A DNA stretch of 11,359 bases from Thermodesulfovibrio sp. (GCA_027016675.1 JALUSH010000131.1:1-11359), one strand, 5' to 3'; shown: positions 1-5,825, counted from the stretch's first letter. Notes: generated by a model from the sequence alone, not told the origin. A program made the numbers and translations.

Positions 1-12
1 CCACAAAATTCC

Positions 13-41
13 CTCGGAGCATGCCATGGAGGGCATGCGAG
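13..41. repeat. Bulged inverted repeat at window edge
   Basis: Arms GCATGCC (19-25) and GGCATGC (32-38) pair perfectly around a 6-nt loop. CTC (13-15) and GAG (39-41) extend the stem past a 3-nt bulge on the left side. No T-tract follows, so it is not a classical intrinsic terminator. It may be a terminator-like or attenuating hairpin between an upstream gene and the SDH protease gene, or lie within the end of an upstream coding region. In the frame starting at base 2, a short tail (HKIPSEHAMEGMRE) ends at a TGA at 44-46. Confidence 0.4.
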
Positions 42-121
42 AATGAGATGAAGACTCTACCATGTCACTGGTATGAATCTTATCGCTGGATCTGGGAAAA
101 TATATAAACCGGAGGTGTGAG

Positions 122-961
122 ATGGATGTATTCAACATATTCTGGCTTTTCTTCATGATTACAGCGCTGCAGCCTATTATCAAACAGAAGATGATTGAGT
201 CTGCAAGGCAACGGCTGATTTCAAAAATAGAAAAACAAAGAGGCTCACGGGTAATCCTCCTTGTACACAGACAGGAGACCATGAGTTTGCTGGGTTTCCC
301 CATTATGAGATACATAAATGTGAATGATTCAGAGGAGTTGATCAGGGCAATACATATGACTGATCCCCGGATGCCTCTTGATCTTATCCTTCATACACCC
401 GGGGGGCTGGTGCTTGCCTCGTACCAGATTGCCCATGCCCTGAAGGGTCACAAAGGCAGGGTGACTGTTTTTGTGCCTCATTATGCCATGTCAGGAGGTA
501 CCCTGATAGCACTTGCTGCAGACGAGATTGTTATGGGTAAACATGCCGTGCTTGGCCCTGTAGACCCCCAGATAGGTGAGTATCCTGCCGCTTCCCTTCA
601 GAGACTTGTTGAGACTAAACCAGTCAAGGAGATAGATGACAGAACCTGGATACTTGCAGATATAGGTAGGAAGGCAATAAATCAGTTACGACAGCAGGTG
701 CTTACGCTGATAGGTGATAAGTATCCGCCAGAGAGGGCTGAAGAATTGGCACAGGTGCTTTCAGAGGGGCGCTGGACTCATGATTATCCAATTACCTATG
801 AAGAGGCTGTAAGACTTGGCCTCAATGTTTCAGACAACATGCCTGCGGAGATTTACCAGTTGATGAGCCTCTATAGACAGCCTGTGAGGCAACAACCATC
901 TGTGGAATACATACCTGTGCCAAGATTCAAAAGGAGCGAAAGCGAGGGAGGGAAGGATTAA
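122..961 (+). CDS. SDH-family (ClpP-fold) membrane-anchored serine protease
   Basis: Recognised as a member of the SDH proteinase family (Pfam SDH_sah, formerly DUF114), which has a ClpP/crotonase fold related to SppA. A hydrophobic N-terminal segment (about residues 3-20) should anchor it in the inner membrane, followed by a basic amphipathic stretch. Visible motifs are HTPGG at 91-95, which lines the oxyanion region, MSGGT at 123-127 with the likely nucleophile Ser124, the following ALAADEIVMG helix (130-139), and GPVDPQIG at 145-152. The C-terminal tail is Pro/Arg-rich and probably flexible. ATG 122 is supported by GGAGG at 111-115 with 6-nt spacing. The stop overlaps that of the convergent gene. 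Family members are thought to degrade membrane or misfolded proteins; the substrate here is unknown. Length (279 aa) is usual for the family. Confidence 0.85.
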   Translation: MDVFNIFWLFFMITALQPIIKQKMIESARQRLISKIEKQRGSRVILLVHRQETMSLLGFPIMRYINVNDSEELIRAIHMTDPRMPLDLILHTPGGLVLASYQIAHALKGHKGRVTVFVPHYAMSGGTLIALAADEIVMGKHAVLGPVDPQIGEYPAASLQRLVETKPVKEIDDRTWILADIGRKAINQLRQQVLTLIGDKYPPERAEELAQVLSEGRWTHDYPITYEEAVRLGLNVSDNMPAEIYQLMSLYRQPVRQQPSVEYIPVPRFKRSESEGGKD

Positions 962-1569
962 ATCCTGATTTCTAACTCCAGGCCGTAGTCCCTGAGAATA
1001 TCTGAGAGTGGTGTCCCGAAATAAAAGGATAGCTCCTCAGATGGTATTCCCAGCTTGTGATGGATGAATTCCCTGAAATGCAGATCATAGAGGACAAGTT
1101 CTGTGATGGGTTCATCAAGCTCGCCCTTCAGTGATTCAACACTTCTGACAAACCCCTTAATGTCAACCCTTTTGTTGTGGGCATCAATGATCTTCAACAT
1201 CTCTGAGTCTTTGATTATATCCTGTCTTTCTGGTTTTTTCTGCGAAAACAGTTCCTTTAAAAGTTCTGGTTTTTCACAGAAGAATACCCTGCACTGAAGC
1301 GGACGATATTCATAGATACTGCAGGAGATGGAGACATGGTCAAAAAATATGCATTCATGGCTGCCTGGTTTTTCCTTTATCTTGACCAGCTCATTCTTTA
1401 GATAGTCAACCTCTCCCTTTATATTGTCAAAGACTCGCTGTCCGGCCCTCAGGGTATAAAGCTCTTTCAGTGGTATGATGCCCCTGTGTATCAGTTCTAT
1501 ATCCTCATAATGTAGTGTGGGAGAGGATTTTCTGCAGCACTCTCCACACCTTCTGCATAACCCATCCAT
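958..1569 (-). CDS. YkgJ-type CxxCxxCC metal-binding protein
   Basis: The N-terminus carries Cys5, Cys8, Cys11 and Cys12 in the CxxCxxCC arrangement of the YkgJ family (zinc- or iron-chelating Cys-cluster proteins). Further cysteines at 73, 83, 93 and 98 include the typical segment around RPLQCR (89-94). These eight Cys could form one or two metal sites, possibly Fe-S. The C-terminal half (about 100-203) is helical and charged with no recognised domain. The start ATG overlaps the lemA stop by one base (TGATG), so translation is probably coupled to lemA, and this is the last gene of the block. The stop shares a TTAA with the convergent protease gene. The cellular role of YkgJ proteins is not known; family assignment is firm, function is not. 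Confidence 0.8.
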   Translation of the reverse strand: MDGLCRRCGECCRKSSPTLHYEDIELIHRGIIPLKELYTLRAGQRVFDNIKGEVDYLKNELVKIKEKPGSHECIFFDHVSISCSIYEYRPLQCRVFFCEKPELLKELFSQKKPERQDIIKDSEMLKIIDAHNKRVDIKGFVRSVESLKGELDEPITELVLYDLHFREFIHHKLGIPSEELSFYFGTPLSDILRDYGLELEIRI

Positions 1570-2144
1570 CAGAACTTGACCTTAGGAACCTCTTTTTCTG
1601 CCTTTGGTATCTCATAATACTGTGCCTCACCAACACCTGCCAGTGCAGCAAAGAATCTTCCGAACACAGTTCGCCTGTAGGTATTAAGCTCTCTGACAGC
1701 GTCATTGTAACGTTTTCTCTCCACTGAAATACGGTTTTCTGTTCCCTCAAGGCTGTCCTGCAGTTTCAGGAAGGATTCATTCGCCTTTAGTTCAGGATAG
1801 GCTTCCCTCAGTAGTAGCAGCCGTGAGAGGACCGTCTCAAGCTGTCTTGAACGCTGTATCTTTTCGTTCACTGTCCTGGCCTGGAAATACTTTGTCCTTG
1901 CCTCGGCAATCTTCTCGAATAGTTCCCGTTCATGCTTTGCATAGCCCTTGACAGTCTCTACAAGATTTGGTATTAAGTCATAACGTCTCTTCAACTGGTT
2001 TTCCACCTGGGCCCATTGTGCCTTGACACGTTCGTCCATACTGATTACCTTGTTGTACTGTGCAATACCCCATCCTATTGCACTGCTCAGCATCAGTAAG
2101 AGTATTGCAAGTACTATGAGCAGATACTTTAGCCCCTTCTTCAT
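1569..2144 (-). CDS. lemA: LemA family protein
   Basis: A classical LemA protein of 191 aa. It has an N-terminal signal anchor (about residues 5-27) and then a long helical bundle with the hallmark segment RYDLIPNLVETVKGYAKHE at 54-72. The C-terminal region has conserved YN and FGRFFA-type motifs. An earlier in-frame GTG (2153-2151) lies inside the ribosome-binding site. ATG 2144-2142 sits 8 nt after a strong GGAGG (2157-2153), so I chose the ATG. LemA proteins are membrane-tethered helical proteins exposed outside the cytoplasm, often encoded next to TPM-domain proteins as here (TPM gene immediately upstream). Their biochemical role is unresolved; links to envelope stress or surface proteins are suggested in some bacteria. 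The stop overlaps the next start by one base. Confidence 0.93.
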   Translation of the reverse strand: MKKGLKYLLIVLAILLLMLSSAIGWGIAQYNKVISMDERVKAQWAQVENQLKRRYDLIPNLVETVKGYAKHERELFEKIAEARTKYFQARTVNEKIQRSRQLETVLSRLLLLREAYPELKANESFLKLQDSLEGTENRISVERKRYNDAVRELNTYRRTVFGRFFAALAGVGEAQYYEIPKAEKEVPKVKF

Positions 2145-2166
2145 ATTCCACACCTCCTTAATCTAC

Positions 2167-2182
2167 ATGAAAATATTTTCAT
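2167..2182. promoter_or_regulatory. Perfect 16-bp palindrome upstream of lemA
   Basis: ATGAAAATATTTTCAT is a perfect palindrome lying 9 bp upstream of the lemA Shine-Dalgarno core in the 79-bp gap between the TPM and lemA genes. It has no loop, so it is more like a dimeric-repressor operator than a hairpin. No regulator is encoded nearby. Chance occurrence in AT-rich DNA cannot be excluded. Confidence 0.35.
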
Positions 2183-2199
2183 TTCTTTCAAGATTACAG

Positions 2200-2208
2200 A
2201 TTATGCCA
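2200..2208 (-). promoter_or_regulatory. Possible extended -10 promoter for lemA
   Basis: On the minus strand this reads TGGCATAAT: a CATAAT hexamer (5 of 6 to TATAAT) with an upstream TG at the extended -10 position. No convincing -35 is seen 17 bp upstream. Initiation would fall around 2193, placing the 16-bp palindrome in the early transcribed region. It could give lemA and the YkgJ-type gene an internal promoter. Confidence 0.25.
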
Positions 2209-2223
2209 GAACCAGACAGAAAT

Positions 2224-3003
2224 TCACCATCCGCCTGAAGCACCACCACCTCCAAAACCGCCTCCACCACCCCCTCCGAAGCCGCCGAATCCACCACCAC
2301 CGAAGCCGCCTCCACCACGCCAGCCTCTTCCACCTGAAGAAAAGAGTAATAACATAAACAAAGCAGGGTGCCTGATAAATAAGATCAGGGCAACTATAAA
2401 AAAGAGGCCTCCAAACAGTATCTCCAGGATACCGATCTTTTTTGTCCTTATAGCACGTGTATAGAGTGGAGAGTTTCTTTCTGTCTCACCAATTGTGATG
2501 CCCTCCTCTTTTGCAATTTTATCAATTATAGCCATGGTGGCATAGTAGAGCCCCACTGAGTAATTACCCTTTCTGAAATAGGGGATAAGGTATTTTCTAC
2601 CCACAGAGCCTACAAAGCTGTCAGGCAGTGTCCCTTCAAGGCCATAGCCGATCTCGAACCTGTATTTTCGGTCTTTTACTGATACAGTAATTAGTATCCC
2701 ATTGTCAACACCTTTCTGTCCCAGTTTCCACTGCTCTGCGGTATTGATGGAAAACTCCTCTATGCTTTCACCATCAAGGCTTGTTATGGTCAATATAACC
2801 ATCTGTGTGCCTGTTTTTGTCTCCAGTTCCCTGAGTATTCTGTTCAGACGCATCTCCATGGTGTTCTCTATAATGCCTGCAAGATCAACAACATAATCAG
2901 GTGGTCTCTCAGGTACAGGCGGAGTGGATGCCTGGGATAGAGAGATAAGACAAAAGATGGTTATGGACAGAACTATCAGAATGTTTTTAAATCTTGATCT
3001 CAT
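2224..3003 (-). CDS. TPM-domain protein with Gly-rich tail (YgcG-like)
   Basis: A secreted/membrane TPM-domain protein (Pfam TPM_phosphatase, YgcG type). From the chosen start it has 259 residues: a signal peptide at 1-25 with likely cleavage after SLSQA, the TPM domain at about 35-165 (VVDLAGIIENTMEMRLNRIL, QMVILTITSLDG, NGILITVSVKDRKYRFEIGYGLEG are its conserved pieces), a linker, one or two transmembrane helices at about 190-222, and a low-complexity Gly/Phe tail at 224-259 ending GASGGW. The reading frame extends upstream, but ATG 3003 is preceded by AGGAAGG and starts a clean signal peptide, so I use it; the gene then overlaps the preceding one by 17 bp. Some TPM proteins have acid phosphatase activity or assist photosystem II repair. 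Pairing with LemA is common. The exact role here is unknown. Confidence 0.88.
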   Translation of the reverse strand: MRSRFKNILIVLSITIFCLISLSQASTPPVPERPPDYVVDLAGIIENTMEMRLNRILRELETKTGTQMVILTITSLDGESIEEFSINTAEQWKLGQKGVDNGILITVSVKDRKYRFEIGYGLEGTLPDSFVGSVGRKYLIPYFRKGNYSVGLYYATMAIIDKIAKEEGITIGETERNSPLYTRAIRTKKIGILEILFGGLFFIVALILFIRHPALFMLLLFSSGGRGWRGGGGFGGGGFGGFGGGGGGGFGGGGASGGW

Positions 3004-3724
3004 CAACCTTCCTGGTAAGCTCCTCTGTGGCATGGTAGTATTCTTCAAAGGCACTCTCCAGCTCTCTCTCTGAAAGTGAAATCTCTCCTCTTCGGAGAAG
3101 AAGCATCTTCTCAAATATCCCTGTTTTTACGCCTGTAAGATTCTCGAGTCTGACCAGTACATCACTTCTTTTCACTGGTGGTGTTTCACCAAAGAGATGG
3201 ACAATAGCCCTGAGAAGTGGCATATAGCCGGTTATTGACCCTGAAAGTCCCTCTGTCAGGAGCTTCCTGTCGCCCAGAGAAGAGATGTAGCCCTGCCTTA
3301 GCCAGATGAGTTTTGATTTCAGTTCCCTTTCAGCCTGAAGCCTGAGATGTCCTGTTTTTATCTCAAGGGGCTCCAGGATATCATCCCCCTCAAGGGTCTT
3401 ATGGATTAGTTTAAAATTCAGGAATTCAACAGGAAAGACATCGAGAGACTTTTCGATATACTCAGGTGTCATGATAAGGGGCGCAGAGACGGCTCTCTTT
3501 TTGTATCTCTTGCCAATTGATACGAGGTATCTCAGAAATCCGAGGTCCATCTGTTTCAAAACCACAATAGAATTGATGTCAGACCTTCTGGGATCATAAT
3601 CAGGTGTAAGAACAGTACCAACAATATGGAAGGAGTGTAGATTATCACCTGCACCGCTCGAGATGTCCCTCTGAAATTCTTCAATCTTGTCTATGGCATC
3701 TCTGTTGATCTCGATTTTTTCCAT
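2987..3724 (-). CDS. Degenerate nucleotidyltransferase-fold protein
   Basis: A 245-aa protein not firmly recognised. Residues 30-60 look like the Pol-beta nucleotidyltransferase signature: hydrophobic strand, G36-T37 where active enzymes have GS, then S48-D49-I50-N51 followed by SIVVLK where active enzymes have a DxD such as SDIDLVV. The second metal-binding Asp is thus Asn and the GS is GT, so catalysis is doubtful. Residues 125-150 and 200-245 are helical, as in the C-terminal domains of such proteins. ATG 3724 uses GGAGG located in the last codons of the GroES-like gene (about 12 nt away), and the end overlaps the TPM gene by 17 bp, so it is part of the same operon. It might bind nucleotide or act as a scaffold. 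The fold call is an inference. Confidence 0.5.
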   Translation of the reverse strand: MEKIEINRDAIDKIEEFQRDISSGAGDNLHSFHIVGTVLTPDYDPRRSDINSIVVLKQMDLGFLRYLVSIGKRYKKRAVSAPLIMTPEYIEKSLDVFPVEFLNFKLIHKTLEGDDILEPLEIKTGHLRLQAERELKSKLIWLRQGYISSLGDRKLLTEGLSGSITGYMPLLRAIVHLFGETPPVKRSDVLVRLENLTGVKTGIFEKMLLLRRGEISLSERELESAFEEYYHATEELTRKVDEIKI

Positions 3725-3731
3725 AAACTCT

Positions 3732-4094
3732 TTATTCCTCCTCGATTGTAGTCCTTATAAGGGCAAGTATTGATGAGTGGGGTACTATCAGATACCTCTT
3801 TTCTTCATATTCTATCTCAATGGCATCCTTTTTGAGAAATATGGCATAATCACCTTCCTGTGCCTGTAGCGGAATATAGGCAGGCCTGTGGTTTTCTGCC
3901 CAGGGCTCATTGCCTTGAGAAGAATCAGCAATGGGATACCCCGGACCTGTCTTTATCACCAGCCCACCTGCTACCTCTTCCTTCTCCTTTACAGTGGGAG
4001 GCAGATAAAGGCCTGAGGGGGTTCTATCCTCCCCCTCTTCTGGTGAGATAAGCACCCTCGGACCAACAACAATTATTTCCTTTTTAGTAATCAT
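3732..4094 (-). CDS. GroES-like (Cpn10 family) protein
   Basis: A 120-aa protein with a Cpn10/GroES domain. VVGPRVLISPEEGEDRTPSG (9-28) corresponds to the first strand and mobile-loop region, AGGLVIKTGPG (42-52) to the GxVxxVGPG motif, and GDYAIFLKKDAIEIEYEEKR (81-100) plus YLIVPHSSILALI (101-113) to the C-terminal strands. It is about 25 residues longer than GroES, with an extra segment at roughly 53-80 (GNEPW...YIPLQAQEG). I recall a similar divergent co-chaperone GroES subfamily with this insertion and the YAxFLxKxAIEI signature. No groEL is adjacent, so it may not serve the canonical chaperonin. ATG 4094 lacks a clear Shine-Dalgarno sequence. It begins the LemA/TPM block and ends 7 bp before the next gene. 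Confidence 0.75.
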   Translation of the reverse strand: MITKKEIIVVGPRVLISPEEGEDRTPSGLYLPPTVKEKEEVAGGLVIKTGPGYPIADSSQGNEPWAENHRPAYIPLQAQEGDYAIFLKKDAIEIEYEEKRYLIVPHSSILALIRTTIEEE

Positions 4095-4121
4095 CTAAGT
4101 TGGTTCTACTCATGTAATAAA

Positions 4122-4150
4122 TTAAATCCATTGCATCAATGCCCTGACAA
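4122..4150 (-). promoter_or_regulatory. Weak candidate promoter for GroES-like operon
   Basis: On the minus strand TTGTCA (4150-4145; 5 of 6 to TTGACA) is followed after 19 bp by TTTAAT, 5 of 6 to TATAAT. The spacer is longer than the ideal 17 bp. It lies about 30-55 bp upstream of the GroES-like start, a sensible position, but the match is weak. Confidence 0.25.
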
Positions 4151-4163
4151 CCACTTCTCTCTA

Positions 4164-4190
4164 CTCCGAAAAATTTGCGATTTTTCGGAG
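4164..4190. repeat. Perfect 11-bp stem hairpin
   Basis: CTCCGAAAAAT (4164-4174) and ATTTTTCGGAG (4180-4190) form an uninterrupted 11-bp stem with loop TTGCG. No T-tract follows on either strand, so a Rho-independent terminator is unlikely. CTCTACT occurs on both sides (4159-4165 and 4193-4199), the left copy overlapping the stem by two bases. The hairpin sits in register inside the heptanucleotide repeat. It resembles a REP-like dispersed element or a transcript-stabilising hairpin at the end of the DUF2301-like transcript. Confidence 0.65.
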
Positions 4191-4276
4191 GCCTCTACTG
4201 ACTGCTCACTACTTACTGCTAACCCATCCACCCATCAACTGCTCACTGCTAACTGATGACCTCTGACTCCTGACTG
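4191..4276 (-). repeat. Degenerate heptanucleotide tandem repeat (CAGTNAG)
   Basis: Read on the minus strand, successive 7-mers are CAGTCAG, GAGTCAG, AGGTCAT, CAGTTAG, CAGTGAG, CAGTTGA, then a diverged TGGGTGG and 9-nt ATGGGTTAG, then CAGTAAG, TAGTGAG, CAGTCAG, TAGAGGC. Another unit-like TAGAGAG (4163-4157) follows beyond the hairpin. The 7-bp period with a conserved AGT core is similar in style to the short tandemly repeated repetitive sequences of cyanobacteria. No coding function is evident. Confidence 0.6.
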
Positions 4277-4404
4277 TTGATTGTATTTATTGTTTATCTC
4301 TCTTATAGAATCTTTTTGGACAGTAATGCCCAAATACAATGATAAATTCATACCACTGCTTTCAACAATTCTTTCTTATCCGTACATCTGGATTCAGTAT
4401 TACT

Positions 4405-4995
4405 TTATTCATAAGCTGATTTGTCGCCAATATCATAGGCAAGGGGCATGAATATCTTCTTCAGGATAAAAAGTGTATATACCAATGATGTCAGCAGAAA
4501 GAGCACTCCTATTGTTCTTGATTGTAAGCCAAAAACAGACAGAGTGATAACCAACAGTATGAGCAGCAATGCTGAAATATATCCCTCTTTGATACGAAAA
4601 CAGAATGCCTCCTTGATACCAAAAAAAGCAATACATCCAGAGAGAGGAAGCAAAAGGATAAGCATGCCATAGTTTTTCATGAAGACCTCTCCAAACCACA
4701 GCCCCTTCCATATCAGTAAAGAGCATAGAATTATCAACGACAGTGCATAGAGGCCTCTTATGAAATAACGAAATCTTTTTACATAGAGGTGAAGATTAAT
4801 TGCACTTAATCCGGTAAAAATATGCAGCAGTACAAGATATAGTGAAAGACTGTTGATATTTAAGGACTTGCCCTTCAGTAAATAGTATGCACCATACAAT
4901 AGCAGGACTGTTATGAAAACAAGTCCACTTCGATACAGTACTACAGATATCTTATCACCCACCGTGAGGGGTTGATATTGTACATTCTCTCCCAT
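4405..4995 (-). CDS. DUF2301-like integral membrane protein
   Basis: A 196-aa polytopic membrane protein with about five to six hydrophobic helices (roughly 18-40, 48-68, 80-97, 108-127, 139-157, 160-180). YRSGL (21-25), FxGLSAINLHLYVK (60-73), FGIKEAFCFRIKEG (125-138) and the C-terminal DIGDKSAYE (188-196) match what I remember of the DUF2301 family, best known from cyanobacteria. Its function is unknown. The frame extends upstream to a GTG at 5019 and an ATG at 5001, but GGAG at 5006-5003 is correctly spaced (7 nt) only for ATG 4995, which I chose. It follows the small SEC-C gene by 39 bp on the same strand, so the two may be co-transcribed. Confidence 0.65.
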   Translation of the reverse strand: MGENVQYQPLTVGDKISVVLYRSGLVFITVLLLYGAYYLLKGKSLNINSLSLYLVLLHIFTGLSAINLHLYVKRFRYFIRGLYALSLIILCSLLIWKGLWFGEVFMKNYGMLILLLPLSGCIAFFGIKEAFCFRIKEGYISALLLILLVITLSVFGLQSRTIGVLFLLTSLVYTLFILKKIFMPLAYDIGDKSAYE

Positions 4996-5034
4996 GTCCA
5001 TTCTCCGGGTGGAACTCACCCTTTATGTTAGCTG

Positions 5035-5214
5035 TCAGTTAGTCTTACAGGATGATGCCCGTCTTTTGGACTTCTTTTTTTCGTCCTCTTCAAGCTGGCA
5101 TCTTTTATATTTTTTGCCGCTTCCACACCAGCAGAGATCATTCCTGCCAAGCTCAGGGATGCTGTCTTCCTCTGTAGATATGAAATAGTTTATAATCTTT
5201 TGAAAAATACCCAT
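5035..5214 (-). CDS. Small SEC-C motif (zinc-binding) protein
   Basis: A 59-codon gene with a strong ribosome-binding site (AGGAGG at 5225-5220, 5 nt from ATG 5214). The product has a short N-terminal helix (residues 1-15) and then a SEC-C motif: RNDLCWCGSGKKYKRC at 24-39, giving Cys28, Cys30 and Cys39 of the CxCGSGKKYKxCC/H pattern. The usual fourth ligand directly after Cys39 is Gln40, so the site may be incomplete or use Cys56. The tail is very basic (Lys/Arg-rich, 46-57). SEC-C motifs occur at the end of SecA, where they bind zinc and SecB or ribosomes, and in many small stand-alone proteins of unknown role. It is divergent from the UPF0158 gene and upstream of the DUF2301-like gene. Confidence 0.8.
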   Translation of the reverse strand: MGIFQKIINYFISTEEDSIPELGRNDLCWCGSGKKYKRCQLEEDEKKKSKRRASSCKTN

Positions 5215-5273
5215 TTGTTCCTCCTGAGGATGATAATAAGAATATATTAACAGAACCAGAATAGATTTTTCAG
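5215..5273. promoter_or_regulatory. Divergent intergenic region, probable promoters
   Basis: This 59-bp AT-rich gap separates divergent genes, so it should hold start signals for both. TATTAT on the minus strand (5238-5233) and TATATT on the plus strand (5243-5248) are possible -10 elements, but no good -35 sequences are seen. The plus-side promoter could instead lie within the small SEC-C gene. Confidence 0.3.
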
Positions 5274-5813
5274 ATGAAAATGAACTATGACAGGATTCAG
5301 GCTGCTATGGAGGATGTAAAGAGGGATGAGTATGATTACTATCTTGACCTTGAAACAGGAGAGATAATAAAGATACCTGTGGCACATCTGAAAAGGTTGC
5401 TTCATACCCTCTATGTTGAAGAGGATGATGAACCATATGATAGGAATATATTGTTTGACAGTACAGTAAATACAGAATACCAGTTAACAGAGGAGGATGA
5501 GGCTGCCCTTGAGGTGACCCTTGAGATACTCAATGAAAAGGACAGATATATCAGGATCCCTGAAAGGAACTCATCCCATGCCTATAGTGTAATGAAGAGC
5601 TTTGCCCTTACAGTGTATGATTCGTCATTAAAAGAGGCCCTTTTGAATGCCCTTGATGGCCCTGGAGCATTCAGGAGATTCAAGGATGTTCTACTGAAAG
5701 ACAAAAAGCAGAGAAAGAGATGGCATGGCTACAATGCCCAGGAGATGAAAAAATACATTAACAGGTGGCTGAAAGAAATAGGTTTTGACATGGGTGACAA
5801 CTCCATTTTATAA
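5274..5813 (+). CDS. UPF0158 family protein
   Basis: A soluble, acidic 179-aa protein matching the UPF0158 family. Conserved pieces are YDYYLDLETGEII (20-32), the RYIRIPERNSSHAYSVMKSF block (91-110), and the C-terminal DGPGAFRRFKDVL (128-140) followed by RKRWHGYNAQEMKKYINRWL (147-166). Function of the family is unknown. Translation could start at ATG 5274 or ATG 5280 two codons later; neither has a clear Shine-Dalgarno sequence, so I kept the first. It ends 12 bp before the coiled-coil gene and 300 bp before zapA on the same strand, so it is likely co-transcribed with the division genes, although a functional link is only an inference. Confidence 0.82.
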   Translation: MKMNYDRIQAAMEDVKRDEYDYYLDLETGEIIKIPVAHLKRLLHTLYVEEDDEPYDRNILFDSTVNTEYQLTEEDEAALEVTLEILNEKDRYIRIPERNSSHAYSVMKSFALTVYDSSLKEALLNALDGPGAFRRFKDVLLKDKKQRKRWHGYNAQEMKKYINRWLKEIGFDMGDNSIL

Positions 5814-5825
5814 TATAGGCACTTT

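Larger units (their letters stand above)
4095..4404. other. 310-bp gene-free region with repeats
   Basis: No convincing coding frame on either strand. It contains a degenerate heptanucleotide repeat (4191-4276), a perfect hairpin (4164-4190), and a spaced 9-bp inverted repeat ATTGTATTT (4280-4288) / AAATACAAT (4332-4340). It separates the stop of the DUF2301-like gene from the start of the GroES-like gene, both on the minus strand, so it should contain the end of one transcript and probably the promoter of the next. Confidence 0.7.

Noticed and set aside
80..108. TATAAA with a TTATCG 17 bp upstream as promoter of the SDH protease gene
   Set aside because: The -35 match is poor (3 of 6) and initiation would fall inside the ribosome-binding site at 111-116, leaving no usable leader for ATG 122.
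2224..2330. Trinucleotide-like CCACCA/CCGCC repeats as a tandem-repeat or CRISPR-like array
   Set aside because: They are explained by the glycine-rich C-terminal tail of the TPM protein; no regular unit with unique spacers exists.
3004..3114. Upstream 37-residue extension of the TPM protein
   Set aside because: It lies inside the coding region of the NTase-like gene and would bury the signal peptide; ATG 3003 has its own ribosome-binding site.
4164..4190. Rho-independent terminator
   Set aside because: The stem is perfect but no T-tract follows on either strand, and the stem is mostly A/T next to the loop.
4316..4333. Hairpin TTGGAC / GCCCAA as terminator of the DUF2301-like gene
   Set aside because: A 6-bp stem including a wobble pair and no following T-run on the minus strand; too weak to call.
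4433..4726. 97-codon frame on the minus strand inside the DUF2301-like gene
   Set aside because: It overlaps a gene with consistent membrane-protein pattern and has no ribosome-binding site or recognisable motif.
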